Assembly: GCA_020638835.1 (NCBI GenBank)
Contig: JACKHV010000001.1
Coordinates: 930,001-994,000 of the forward strand
Length of the DNA stretch: 64,000 nucleotides
Origin: Planctomycetota bacterium
GTDB taxonomy: Bacteria > Planctomycetota > UBA1135 > GCA-002686595
Reading direction: 5' to 3'
Shown in pieces: positions 16,956 through 25,610 of the stretch. The notes below the pieces were generated by a model. That model did not search any database. It was not told the origin of the DNA and saw only the letters and a list, made by a program, of their open reading frames with translations. The translations under genes were made by a program, and so were the position numbers. How positions within the stretch are numbered: the first letter of the stretch is position 1; each line of letters opens with the position of its first letter.

Positions 16956-18620
16956 CTAGAAGCGCCAATTGATGCGCAGACCGAGCGTGTAGGCGTCCTG
17001 TTCGTCGCCGAAGCGTTGCTCGGCGTCGGCGGTCAGGTCGACGTCGTCGGTGAGCCGCGAGTCGAGGCCGAGGGCGATGCGGCGCTGGAGCAGCCGGCTC
17101 TGCCCGCCGATGAAGCCGTCCTGCGTGTACTGCACGGCATCGTAGCCGAGGCGCAGGCTGTTCTGGCCGAACCAGTGCGTGTGCAGCACGCGGCCGCCGA
17201 TGCCGTCGCTGAACGACGCTTGCGTCTGGTACGCGCCGACGGAGAAGTTGCTGCCCTGGTAGAGCACGTCGCGCAGGTCGGCGCGCAGGTCCGCGAAGTT
17301 CCCCGAGTTCGCGTCGTCGGTCCACAGGTCGAAGCGCCCGTAGAGCGTCACGCCGTCCGCGACGCGCGTCCAGGCGTTCGCGCCGCCGCGCTTGACCTTC
17401 TGGTCGGCGATCGTCGACGGCAGCGGCGTGGGGAACTCGTCCTTCAGCAGCTCGGGCCAGTCGAGGTAGGAGACGTAGAGGCCCGCGCCCGCCCCGCTGC
17501 CGAGGCGTTGGTTCAGCGAAGCGTGCAGCTCGGTCAGCTCGAAGCCCTTGGACTCGAGCTGCGCCGTGCCGTCGTAGTAGTCGACGAGCACGGACGCACG
17601 CAGGCTCGTGTCGGGAGAGATGATCCACTGCGCGTTGCTCGCCAGCAGGTCGCGGTCCGCCGTACCGGCGTGCCACGTCTTCTGGTAGCCGATGCTGAGC
17701 GCCACCTTCTCCGCCGGGCTCTCGACCCAGCGGTAGAAGATCGCCGTCGAGAGGTCGTCGGTCGCCGCCAGGTCGTCGGTGTAGTCGGGCAGGAAGCCGA
17801 CGCTGCCGCCGAGCTGGCTGCCGCCCTCGAAGCGGCGGATGTACTCGACGCCGTCGATCAGGCCGAACTGCGGGAAGACCGTCGAGAGGAAGCGGCCGAA
17901 CTCGACGCGGTTCTGATCGCCATAGCGACCTCCGAGCGTGTACGAGAGCCGCTGGATGCGCGTCAGCGTCTCGTCCGCGGTGTTCGAACCGGTCATGTAG
18001 TCGCGGTAGGAGACGTCGCCCTTGAAGCGGATCTCGCCGCCTTGCTCGAAGGGGTTCGACCAGTCGAGGTCCACGCCCGTCCAGAAGCGCGCGTAGGTGC
18101 GGTCGCCGAGGCGGTCGTCGGTGTACTGGGCGCGTGTGTACAGGCGGCCGTCCAGCTCGGCGGGCCGATCTTCCGCCTCCGGACTCGTCGCGGGCGCGAG
18201 CAACGGCCTGCCGGGCGCCCAACCATCGACCGGTTCCTGCCACGGCGGGTGCTCGGGTACGTCGGATGCCGCGCCGTCGGGGATCGCGCGACCTTGCGGC
18301 ACGAGCACTTCGCCCGGCAGGCCGACCGCGGCGCCGACTTCGAGGTCGAGGTCCTCGAGCTCGACGAAGCACTCGTTCTTCTCGACGCGCGTCACCGTGC
18401 CGACGACGTCGGGCAGGCCGATGCGCCGGATCACGACGCTGTCGCCCTTGCGGATGCCCGAGCTCGCTCCGCGGTTGACGACGAGCACCGGACCGTTCGA
18501 GCTGGTCACCTCGACCGCGATGCGCTCGAGCGAGTCCTGCGCGGTCTCGGTGGCGAGGCTCGGCGCGGCGATCAGCAGGGTAGCGAGCAGCGCGAGGTTG
18601 GATCGGAACGGGCGTCTCAT
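16956..18620 (-). CDS. outer-membrane beta-barrel (putative conduit porin)
   Basis: The 554-residue protein has a signal peptide (hydrophobic core LLATLLIAAPSLA). A small N-terminal beta domain (about residues 30-115, NRGASSGIRKGD and VGTVTRVEKNECFVEL) resembles the C-terminal domain of FlgT-like proteins. A long array of alternating amphipathic strands rich in aromatic residues follows, ending in a terminal phenylalanine (NWRF), the classic BamA recognition end. Sandwiched between two multiheme cytochrome genes, it is best explained as the porin sheath of a transmembrane cytochrome conduit. Unlike MtrB it has no N-terminal CxxC. The ATG at 18620 overlaps the upstream TGA (ATGA). Confidence 0.8.
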   Translation of the reverse strand: MRRPFRSNLALLATLLIAAPSLATETAQDSLERIAVEVTSSNGPVLVVNRGASSGIRKGDSVVIRRIGLPDVVGTVTRVEKNECFVELEDLDLEVGAAVGLPGEVLVPQGRAIPDGAASDVPEHPPWQEPVDGWAPGRPLLAPATSPEAEDRPAELDGRLYTRAQYTDDRLGDRTYARFWTGVDLDWSNPFEQGGEIRFKGDVSYRDYMTGSNTADETLTRIQRLSYTLGGRYGDQNRVEFGRFLSTVFPQFGLIDGVEYIRRFEGGSQLGGSVGFLPDYTDDLAATDDLSTAIFYRWVESPAEKVALSIGYQKTWHAGTADRDLLASNAQWIISPDTSLRASVLVDYYDGTAQLESKGFELTELHASLNQRLGSGAGAGLYVSYLDWPELLKDEFPTPLPSTIADQKVKRGGANAWTRVADGVTLYGRFDLWTDDANSGNFADLRADLRDVLYQGSNFSVGAYQTQASFSDGIGGRVLHTHWFGQNSLRLGYDAVQYTQDGFIGGQSRLLQRRIALGLDSRLTDDVDLTADAEQRFGDEQDAYTLGLRINWRF

Positions 18621-20899
18621 CGCGGCGTGCCTCCGAGGTGGCAGTCGGCGCACTCGACGCCCAGGGGCATATAGCGGACCGCTTCACCGCCGTTCGCCAG
18701 CGGCCACGGCTTGTGGCACGCGGCGCAGTCGAGCGCGCGGTGTTCGGCGTCCAGTGCGAAGCGCGAGTCCGTCTGGTGGTCGAAGACGAGCTCCGCGAAG
18801 CTCGCGCTGGAGGCGTGGCAGCGCTCGCAGGCGTTCTCCTGGGCGCCGCCGAACTGGCCGTAGTGCGAGTCCTCGTGGCACGACGCGCAGTCCTTGGGCG
18901 GCGAGATGTAGCGCTGCGTGCGGTCCGCGTTCTCGTGGCACGACTCGCAGCTCGCCGTGGCGTGCGCTCCCTCGAGCGGGAACTTGGTCCACAGCGCGTG
19001 GTCGAAGCCCTCGCTGCCCGAGCCGCGGAAGCTCTCCTCGTCGTGGCAGCGCGCGCAGCTCGTCGCGCCGTCGACGCGCGTCGGCAAGCCGTAGCGGTCG
19101 AAGCGTCCCTTGTGCACGTCCTCGTGGCAGCTCGCGCAGTTGCCGAGCGGCTTCTCGAAGGTCTCGGAGGCGAGCCCGAAGGCGCGGCGGTTCAGGTCCG
19201 GTTCCGGGCGCGGCGCGTGGCACTGTTCGCAGGTCGCGCGGGCGTGCGCGCCGACCAGCGCGAAGTCCGTCGCGCCGGCGTGGTCGAAGGCGGCGCGGTC
19301 GACGTCCGAGAAGTGCTGCGTGTCGTGGCAGTCCGAGCAGCTCGTGCTGCGCGTGGTCATCGCGCCGACGTGGACGTTCGCGTGGCAGGTGGCGCAGTCG
19401 GTGGTCGGCTTGCCGAAGAGCGCCTCGACCCGGCCGAAGCGGCGCCCGAGGGCGTCGGGCTGCGCCGAGCGCTCATGACACGCCTCGCAGGACGCATCCG
19501 CGTGGGCTCCGTCGAGGTCGAAGATCGTCCAGACGCCGTGGTCGAAGGACGCGGGGACCACGTCGGCGAAGTGCGTCGTCGCGTGGCAGGCGCCGCAGTC
19601 GTCGGTGGCGCGCGAGCCGAGCGCGGGGCGCGCGAAGGCGCCTGTGTGCGCGTCGTCGTGGCAGGCGACGCACTCGCTCGACGTCGCGGCGAACTCCAGC
19701 GCTCCGAGGGAACCGCCCGCGGGGACCAGGTGGCACTCGGTGCAAGCCGGCCCGGCGTGCGAGTCGAGCAGGGGGAAGGCGGTCTGCGCGTGCAGTGCCG
19801 CGTCGAAGAGCGACGGCGTGAACTCGACGCGCGCATGACAACCCAGGCAGTCGAGCTGCGCGAAGGGGCCCGTGTCGAACTGCTCGCCGTGCGGGCTGTC
19901 ATGGCAGGCCGCGCACTCGTCGGCCGAGCGCTGCGTGTCGCGCCCGGCGAGCACGGACGGGTCGTGGCAGCTCGAGCAGTCGAGTTGTTCGTGCGGAAGC
20001 TCGAGCGCGAAGCCGCTGGCCGCGTGCAGGCGTTCCGTCGCGTCGAGGTCGGCTTCCGCGAAGGTCGGCCGGTCGAGCGTGTGGCACGACTCGCAGCTCG
20101 CGCCGGCACTCACTTCGAGCAGCGCGGCGACGGAGCGGATGAACGGATCGGTGTGCGGCTGTTCGTGGCAGGCCGCGCAGTCGCGCGCCGGCGGCGCGTC
20201 GTGACCGCCGAGTGCTTCGACGGCGTGGTCGGTGTTCGGCGCGTGGCAGTCCGTGCAGCTCTCGAGCGCGTGCACGCCGGTCAGCGGGAAGTCCTCGGTG
20301 TGCACGAAGCCGTCCAAGTCGGTGAAGGGCTTCGCCTGTCCGTGGCACGACTCGCAGCTCTTCACCATGCGGCCCTCGTGCGGATCCTCGTGACAGGACG
20401 CACAGTCCTGCGAGGCGCCGATGAAGCGGCGTTCGCCCGCCGCGAGGACGGCGACGTCGGCGCGCTCGTGGCACGCGGCGCAGTCGAGGTATTGGTGCTT
20501 GCCGGTCAGCGTGAACGCGAGGCTCTCGTGCGCGTAGGTCTCGCGCGGGTCGAAGCCGGCCAGCTTGAAGGCGAGCGGACCGGCCAGCAGCAGCTCGTCG
20601 CCATGGTGCTCGGCGTGGCAGCGGCCGCAGCTCGCGGCGCCCTCGAGCGCGCCGTGGAAGCCGTCGCCGCTCGCGAGCTGTTCCGCGATCGGTTCGTGGC
20701 ATGCGTTGCACGCGTCGGCGAGCGAGACGTCGCCCTCACCGTGGCACAGCTCGCAGGAACGCTCGTCGATGTCTTCGATGCCGACGTGCGCGGCGGACAG
20801 CGGGCCGGGGGAGGTGTGCTCGAGGTCGACCACCACCAGGAAGGTGACGAGCACGAGGCTGACCGACGCCAGCCAGATCTTCGGGTCGCGCAACCGCAT
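18617..20899 (-). CDS. 26-CxxCH membrane-anchored multiheme cytochrome c
   Basis: The 760-residue protein has a single N-terminal hydrophobic segment (residues 8-25) with no clear cleavage site, so it is probably anchored in the inner membrane with the rest in the periplasm. I count 26 CxxCH motifs from CELCH near residue 48 to the C-terminal CADCH. They alternate with DH and H-x-x-F-x-L-x-G-x-H segments that supply distal histidines. The spacing is less regular than in the 25-heme lipoprotein. The ATG at 20899 overlaps the stop of the upstream oxidoreductase (TGATG), and the gene overlaps the barrel gene downstream. It is the likely carrier of electrons from the inner-membrane flavoprotein to the outer-membrane module. 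Confidence 0.92.
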   Translation of the reverse strand: MRLRDPKIWLASVSLVLVTFLVVVDLEHTSPGPLSAAHVGIEDIDERSCELCHGEGDVSLADACNACHEPIAEQLASGDGFHGALEGAASCGRCHAEHHGDELLLAGPLAFKLAGFDPRETYAHESLAFTLTGKHQYLDCAACHERADVAVLAAGERRFIGASQDCASCHEDPHEGRMVKSCESCHGQAKPFTDLDGFVHTEDFPLTGVHALESCTDCHAPNTDHAVEALGGHDAPPARDCAACHEQPHTDPFIRSVAALLEVSAGASCESCHTLDRPTFAEADLDATERLHAASGFALELPHEQLDCSSCHDPSVLAGRDTQRSADECAACHDSPHGEQFDTGPFAQLDCLGCHARVEFTPSLFDAALHAQTAFPLLDSHAGPACTECHLVPAGGSLGALEFAATSSECVACHDDAHTGAFARPALGSRATDDCGACHATTHFADVVPASFDHGVWTIFDLDGAHADASCEACHERSAQPDALGRRFGRVEALFGKPTTDCATCHANVHVGAMTTRSTSCSDCHDTQHFSDVDRAAFDHAGATDFALVGAHARATCEQCHAPRPEPDLNRRAFGLASETFEKPLGNCASCHEDVHKGRFDRYGLPTRVDGATSCARCHDEESFRGSGSEGFDHALWTKFPLEGAHATASCESCHENADRTQRYISPPKDCASCHEDSHYGQFGGAQENACERCHASSASFAELVFDHQTDSRFALDAEHRALDCAACHKPWPLANGGEAVRYMPLGVECADCHLGGTPR

Positions 20900-23127
20900 C
20901 AGTTCCCGCCCTCGAACGCGCTGCCGTACTGCAGCGCGGTGACGATGTGGATCACGACGAGCGCCACCATCAGCAGCGCGACCCAGCGGTGGAAGTAGCG
21001 CCATGAGGCGATCAGACTGCGCAGGTCCTCGAAGTGCGCGGCGACGAGCGCTTCGCGGTACGCGCGGCGCGCGAGCACGAGCAGCTCGGAGACTTGATCG
21101 CCGGCGAGGCCTTCCTGGACCGCGTCGCGCTCGATCCGGCGCAGCGTGCGTCGCAGGCGGCGTTCACCCGTGACGAGCAACAGCACGCGCTGGAACAAGC
21201 CGGACTTCCACTGGCCGCTCTGCACGAGTCGGTCGATCTCGCGGCGCACGCGGTCACCGAAGTGGGACTTCTCGCGATCCCACTCGGCGGTCAAGCCGGC
21301 GAGTCGCGCGCGCACCTCGTCGATCTGCAGCTCGCGGCCATTCGCCGCGTGGGGCACGAAGGAGTAGAAGTAGCGGCCGATCGCGCCGGTCGCGACGAGG
21401 AAGGCGAGGCCCGCCAGCGCGTGTCCGCCGACGGTGTGCTTCGGTTGCAGCGCGGAGTGCGCGATCACGGCGACGAGCGCGAGGATGCCGGAGAGCACGT
21501 GTGCGCTCATCCAGTGCTGCAGCGATCCCAACTGGAAACGGATCGACGGCGAGCGACGAGGCAGATAGGCGAGGTTGATCGCGATCAGCGACGCGCCGAC
21601 GATGCCGAAGGCGAGGCCCAGGCCGCCGCCGGGGCGCAGCAGGTCGTGCGCTTCGGCGCCCAGTCGTTGGGCGGGGGAGAGGTCGTAGTAGGAACCGTAG
21701 GCGACGATCCAGCCGAGCACGGCGAGCGCGAGGATCAGCGCCGCGCCGAGCACCTTGACCAGGCTGTTGCCGCGGTCGGACAGGGCTTCGGCCGGCGGGC
21801 GGTCCGCGGGGTCGAACGAAACGCCGCAGCTCTCGAGCAGCGGGAAGGGCGCCAGGCCGCCGGCGAAGACGAACACGTCGTCGTTCGGGATGCGCACGAC
21901 TTGCAGCGTGTCGCCGACGCCGAGCTCGAGCTCGACCTCGCCCGACTCGATCGAGCGCACTTGCGACTCGAAGAGGCACTCGAGGTGTCCCGCACGGATC
22001 GCCTCGTGCACACGTTCCTCGTTGCGCAGCTTGAGGCGGTTGAAGTGCGCGCGGCGGTAGGAGAGCGTGACCTGGTTGCCTGTCTGCTCCGCGAGGCCCA
22101 GCGCCGCCTCGATCGCGCTGTCGCCGCCGCCGACGACCAGGATGCGGCGGTTCGTGTAGGACTGCGCGTCCATCAAGCTGTAGGCGACCTTCGACGACTC
22201 CTCGCCGCGCACGCCCAGCTTGCGCGGCGTGCCGCGCCGCCCGATCGCGATGCAGACGTTGCGCGCCTCGAGCGTGCCGCGGCTCGAGTAGACCAGGAAG
22301 TTGCCGTCCGGCGAGCGGTCGAGGCCTGTGAAGTTGCACTGGGTGAGGATCTCGATCTCGTGCTCGCGCACGACCTCTTCCCACAGCTCGAGCAGTTCTT
22401 CCTTGGAGTAGGTCGTGCGCGTGAGCTTGCCGTGGAGCGGCAGCTCGACCGGCTGCGTCATGACCAGCTTGCGGCGCGGATAGGACGTCACGGTTCCGCC
22501 GAGCCGTTCTTGCTCGAGGATCACGGCGCGCAGGCCGAGGCGCTTCGCTTCGAGCGCGCAGGCGAGCCCCGCGGGACCCGCGCCGACGATCGCGAGGTCG
22601 AGCACGTCGGATGTGGGGGTGACGTCCGACGAACGCACCCGCTCCGACGCCGCGCGCGCGACCGCCACGCCGTGCGTGATCGCCGTGCGGATCAGGCTGA
22701 AGCCGGTGACTTCACCCGCCAGGTAGAGGCCCGGGCTTCCGACCGCCTCGAAGTCCGGCGTCAGCGCGGGCAAGTCCCGGCGCTCGGTCAGGTCGCCGAA
22801 GGTCAGCGCGATCGCGCCGACGGGGCACTCTTTCGCGCAGACGCCGTGACCGACGCAGCGCGCGCCGTGCACCACGACCGCTTGGCCGTGGATGACTTGC
22901 AGCACGCCTTCCTCGGGGCAGGCGGCGACGCAGGTGCCGCAGCCGATGCACTTCGCGAGGTCGGGCACGGGATACTGGAGGCGCGCGGCGTGGCTGCCGC
23001 GTTCGCGCGCTCGAGAGCGCTCTTCCAGGCCCTCGTGGGTACGACGCAACTCGGCGCGTTGAGCGATCAACGCGACGAGTGCAATCCCCAAGACGAGGAC
23101 GAGGGTGATCAGCAGGGCCCAGGTCAC
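20899..23127 (-). CDS. membrane Fe-S/FAD/heme-b oxidoreductase fusion
   Basis: The 742-residue protein contains an N-terminal membrane helix (residues 3-22) and a ferredoxin domain with C60/C63/C66/C70 and C91/H94/C97/C101. A pyridine-nucleotide-disulphide-oxidoreductase fold follows (GAGPAG at 182-187 and GGGDSA at 333-338), without a redox CxxC. The C-terminal membrane domain has about five helices with histidines placed as in b-type cytochromes (HWMSAH near 538, IAHSAL, HTVGGHA, YFHRW and VVIHIV). The second cluster motif has histidine where cysteine is usual. The architecture implies electron flow between NAD(P)H, FAD, Fe-S clusters and membrane hemes. It heads the operon and is probably the entry point into the multiheme chain. 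It starts with GTG at 23127. Confidence 0.82.
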   Translation of the reverse strand: MTWALLITLVLVLGIALVALIAQRAELRRTHEGLEERSRARERGSHAARLQYPVPDLAKCIGCGTCVAACPEEGVLQVIHGQAVVVHGARCVGHGVCAKECPVGAIALTFGDLTERRDLPALTPDFEAVGSPGLYLAGEVTGFSLIRTAITHGVAVARAASERVRSSDVTPTSDVLDLAIVGAGPAGLACALEAKRLGLRAVILEQERLGGTVTSYPRRKLVMTQPVELPLHGKLTRTTYSKEELLELWEEVVREHEIEILTQCNFTGLDRSPDGNFLVYSSRGTLEARNVCIAIGRRGTPRKLGVRGEESSKVAYSLMDAQSYTNRRILVVGGGDSAIEAALGLAEQTGNQVTLSYRRAHFNRLKLRNEERVHEAIRAGHLECLFESQVRSIESGEVELELGVGDTLQVVRIPNDDVFVFAGGLAPFPLLESCGVSFDPADRPPAEALSDRGNSLVKVLGAALILALAVLGWIVAYGSYYDLSPAQRLGAEAHDLLRPGGGLGLAFGIVGASLIAINLAYLPRRSPSIRFQLGSLQHWMSAHVLSGILALVAVIAHSALQPKHTVGGHALAGLAFLVATGAIGRYFYSFVPHAANGRELQIDEVRARLAGLTAEWDREKSHFGDRVRREIDRLVQSGQWKSGLFQRVLLLVTGERRLRRTLRRIERDAVQEGLAGDQVSELLVLARRAYREALVAAHFEDLRSLIASWRYFHRWVALLMVALVVIHIVTALQYGSAFEGGN

Positions 23128-23275
23128 TCAGCGTGCGGAGCAAGCGCGGTGCCGTCCCTCTCCGCCGAGGGCGCATCCCGCTCCACTGCTCCACAGGGGG
23201 CGCGCCGGCCATCCGGGACGCCCTCCTCTCCTTCCTTCTCGATGCTGCCGGCGGCCCCCCGACCTCGGCGCGCCC

Positions 23276-23303
23276 ATTTTCGGAGGAGCGCATCGTTTGT
23301 CTA
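23276..23303 (-). promoter_or_regulatory. candidate sigma-70-like promoter of the multiheme operon
   Basis: Read on the minus strand, TAGACA (23303-23298) and GAAAAT (23281-23276) are separated by 16 bases, lying about 150 bases before the oxidoreductase start. They match bacterial consensus at five of six and four of six positions. Promoter consensus in this lineage is uncertain, so this is tentative. Confidence 0.3.
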
Positions 23304-23352
23304 AAGAAAAAGTGCCCGCCGGATCTTGGATGGGCGTCCGGTTCCTGGACCG

Positions 23353-23913
23353 TCAGCTCGCCGCGTACGCCTGCTGCAACCAGCGCTTCACCGCCGCGTC
23401 GACGTCCTTCGGGCTCGTGAGCCGCACGCGGTGCGAGCACATCCCGCTGAAGCTGCCGGACGCCTCGAGGCGCTCGGTCACCGGTTCGCCCGATAGGTTC
23501 AGGCCGAGGTCCACGCGCGTCGCGGTCGACGGCTGGATCAGCGCGAATTGCTTGTTCCGTCGCAAGCTGACGTACGCCTTCTTCGGCGACACCTCGACGT
23601 CCTTGCCGAGCTTGGAGGCGGCCGCGATCAGCGCGTCGTAGATCGGCTTCAGCGCGGACTTCTTCCCGGCGTACTGCGCGGCGAGCAGGTATTCGTCGTC
23701 CATGTGCGCGGCCGTGGACTGCAGGGCTTCGCGCGAGACCAAGGAAGCGTAACCGTGCGTCAAGCCGTGCTCGCTCTTCAAGTGCCTGACGATCAGACCG
23801 TGCTTCTCGAGCTTGCTGGCCTTCGCGATCTTCACCCACTGAGCGAGCGTCTTGCCGGTCTTCGCTTTCAGGTTGGCGACCATCGCGGCGGCCATCTCTT
23901 CGGGACTTGCCAT
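23353..23913 (-). CDS. DUF4287/DUF5655 domain protein
   Basis: The 186-residue protein begins with a DUF4287-type helical segment (SPEEMAAAMVANLKAKTGKTLAQW, written across residues 3-26 with the LKSEHGLTHGYA signature after it). It ends in a DUF5655-type domain (YDALIAAASKLGKDVEVSPKK, then KQFALIQP and RVDLGLNL). These small soluble proteins occur across bacteria in stress-type operons and have no established activity. It lies 50 bases after the SRPBCC gene on the same strand and is probably the third gene of that operon. Confidence 0.8.
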   Translation of the reverse strand: MASPEEMAAAMVANLKAKTGKTLAQWVKIAKASKLEKHGLIVRHLKSEHGLTHGYASLVSREALQSTAAHMDDEYLLAAQYAGKKSALKPIYDALIAAASKLGKDVEVSPKKAYVSLRRNKQFALIQPSTATRVDLGLNLSGEPVTERLEASGSFSGMCSHRVRLTSPKDVDAAVKRWLQQAYAAS

Positions 23914-23963
23914 CGGTGCTTCCTATTCGGTTCTTGTCGGTGTCGGGGAGGAGGTTCGCCGCG

Positions 23964-24479
23964 TCACAGCGGCCACAGTTCGCTCTTGCAGCGCTTCGGC
24001 GAGATCGGTTCGAGCAGCTTGAAGAGCCCGTACAAGACGCGAATGCCGAAGCTCGGCCGTCCCGTCTCGAGCGACGTCTTGAGCGTGTTCACGATCAGCT
24101 TGCCGCCCGAACTCATGTTCTTGCCCGTCTTCGTCCCGACGGGCAGGTTCAGGGCCGTCAGCGTGAACTGAACGCCGCCGTCCTTCGGCTCGAGCTCGTA
24201 GATCACCGTGCACTCGGGGTCGTCGTAGGCCGTGAACTTGAAGGTGTGCGCGAACTTCACGAGCGGCACGACCTCGAGGATCTCACCGACCACGCCGGTC
24301 CACTTGCCGCTGCCCGTGCGCATCGCGAGACGCGACCCCGGCTGCAACGCGCCCGACAAGTGCATGCGGTTGTTGAAGAAGGCCGCGATCGGTTCGTCGG
24401 TGCGCGTGATCTCGTGCCACACGGCTTCGGGCGTGGCGTCGATCCAGACGCGGAACACGGCGGGGGGAGTTTCAGGCAC
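23964..24479 (-). CDS. SRPBCC/AHSA1-family protein
   Basis: The 171-residue protein shows the START-like/AHSA1 pattern: a first strand with F-R-V-W-I-D-A-T-P-E-A-V-W, then GSRLAMRTG, GEILEVVP and a C-terminal helix. These form a hydrophobic cavity, and the proteins are often encoded after an ArsR regulator, as here. The ligand is unknown. The start is GTG at 24479, eight bases inside the upstream ArsR gene, so the two are translationally coupled. The C-terminal tail (SPKRCKSELWPL) is an unusual extension. Confidence 0.82.
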   Translation of the reverse strand: MPETPPAVFRVWIDATPEAVWHEITRTDEPIAAFFNNRMHLSGALQPGSRLAMRTGSGKWTGVVGEILEVVPLVKFAHTFKFTAYDDPECTVIYELEPKDGGVQFTLTALNLPVGTKTGKNMSSGGKLIVNTLKTSLETGRPSFGIRVLYGLFKLLEPISPKRCKSELWPL

Positions 24480-24819
24480 GCTTGTTCTCCTGTTCGAGCA
24501 CGGCGCGGCTCTCGACGCGCGACTCGAGGTCGGCGACGCGCTCGGAGAAGAACGCGCTGTAGTGCGTCGTCCATCGATCGCGCAGCAGCTGGATCGGCAC
24601 CGGGTTGAAGTAGAGGTGCCGCGTGCGGCCGCGCTTCTTCGTGATCACCAGCTCGGCCTCCTCGAGCAGCTGCACGTGCTTGAGCACCGCGACGCGGCTG
24701 ATCGGGAAGTGCGAGGCGAGCGCCTTGACGCTGATGCCCGGCGCCTCCATCAGGAGGTCGAGCATCCGCCTCCGCCCCGCGTGGGCGGCGAGCAGGCGGT
24801 CGGTGGCGGCTTCGTTCAT
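24472..24819 (-). CDS. ArsR-family winged-helix transcriptional regulator
   Basis: The 115-residue protein has a helix-turn-helix (GISVKALASHFPISRVAVLKH) and a wing (KKRGRTRHLYFNP), followed by a helix with W-x-x-x-Y-S-A-F-F. This is the layout of ArsR-type repressors paired with AHSA1/SRPBCC proteins. No metal-binding cysteines are visible, so it probably senses something other than a metal or acts through the coupled SRPBCC partner. It is the first gene of a three-gene minus-strand operon and likely represses that operon. Confidence 0.88.
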   Translation of the reverse strand: MNEAATDRLLAAHAGRRRMLDLLMEAPGISVKALASHFPISRVAVLKHVQLLEEAELVITKKRGRTRHLYFNPVPIQLLRDRWTTHYSAFFSERVADLESRVESRAVLEQENKRA

Positions 24820-24854
24820 GGTCGATCAGATGGCTACCCGAGGGCGGTGTGGCG

Positions 24855-25388
24855 TCAAGGGGCTCGCCGGGCAGCTCCCGAGGGCGCCAGCTCGCCGCGC
24901 AGCGCCGCGAGGGCCGCCCGACGGCGCTCGGCCCGGGCGCGTCGCGCCGGGCGCTGCTCCCGTTCCCGCGCCCGTAGTCGCCGGCGCTCGAGGCGGCGTT
25001 CCGCGCGCTCGTCGCGCGGCTCCAACCGGCCGTCGGGAGAGATCAGGACCCCCCGCGCCGGCGAGAAGGCGACGAACACGAGCACCCCGGTCGCCGCGGC
25101 GACCAGCGCGAGGCGTTCGAGGACGGCCGCCTCGCGCGCCGTTCCCAGCGGCGCGCCGAGATGCGGGATCGGGCGCTCGGGCTCGGGGTCCTGCACGCGG
25201 AACTCCGGCGCGTCGAGTTCCTCCGGCCAGCGACCCGCGTCGCGCGACAGCCGGATCGCGCGGCTGCAACCGAAGCCGGGGCCGAGCCGCAGCGAAGCGT
25301 GCGGGAAGCTGCGCCGCGCGCCGGCGCCGCTGGAACGCGCCAGGCGAGTGAGCAACCCGCGGAGCTCGTCGTCGTCCGCGGAACTCAT
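24855..25388 (-). CDS. small single-span membrane protein, unknown
   Basis: The 177-residue protein has a charged N-terminal half, one hydrophobic segment (about residues 99-115, VAAATGVLVFVAFSP) and a very arginine-rich C-terminus. The ATG at 25388 overlaps the TGA of the upstream 74-residue gene (ATGA), which supports both being real. I do not recognise a family. The basic tail could bind nucleic acid or simply reflect GC-driven composition. Confidence 0.5.
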   Translation of the reverse strand: MSSADDDELRGLLTRLARSSGAGARRSFPHASLRLGPGFGCSRAIRLSRDAGRWPEELDAPEFRVQDPEPERPIPHLGAPLGTAREAAVLERLALVAAATGVLVFVAFSPARGVLISPDGRLEPRDERAERRLERRRLRAREREQRPARRARAERRRAALAALRGELAPSGAARRAP

Positions 25389-25609
25389 GCTCGTCCTCCG
25401 CTCGGCTGGCGCGGACCGAGCGTCGCGAATATCGCGTCGCGCATCCGTCGCGCTTCCGCTCGATCGCGCGTCCCGAGCGAACAGCGCACGCGCCGCACCC
25501 GCAGACCGTTCTCGTGCACCGTGTAGTGGATCCACCAGACGCCGTAGTTGTTCCACAGGTGGTGGTCGAGGTTCTCCGCGTCGATGCGGATGGAGAGTTG
25601 TCGTTGCAT
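25385..25609 (-). CDS. 74-residue protein resembling a recombinase arm-binding domain
   Basis: The small protein has HHLWNNYGVWWIHYTVH followed by RVRCSLGTRDRAEARRMRDAI. The second part has the look of the N-terminal region of tyrosine recombinases (RxSLGTRDxxEARRxRD), but no catalytic domain follows. It is a stand-alone small protein of a type I associate with planctomycetes. The gene is coupled to the next by an ATGA junction. A 9-base inverted repeat abuts its start codon (25611-25638), leaving no free Shine-Dalgarno sequence. Confidence 0.6.
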   Translation of the reverse strand: MQRQLSIRIDAENLDHHLWNNYGVWWIHYTVHENGLRVRRVRCSLGTRDRAEARRMRDAIFATLGPRQPSGGRA

Positions 25610-25610
25610 C

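Noticed and set aside
15165..18674. Very long open frame on the plus strand opposite the cytochrome and barrel genes
   Set aside because: It is an antisense shadow of GC-rich coding DNA: arginine/valine/alanine-rich, no domains, while the minus strand shows 25 CxxCH motifs and a barrel.
23297..23335. Terminator after the DUF4287 gene (T-rich stretch after a short inverted repeat)
   Set aside because: Only five-base arms with a long loop could be found, so I did not list it as a terminator.
24855..25388. Reading the arginine-rich protein as a pure shadow
   Set aside because: I kept it as a low-confidence gene because its ATG overlaps the stop of the upstream gene and it has a single hydrophobic span.
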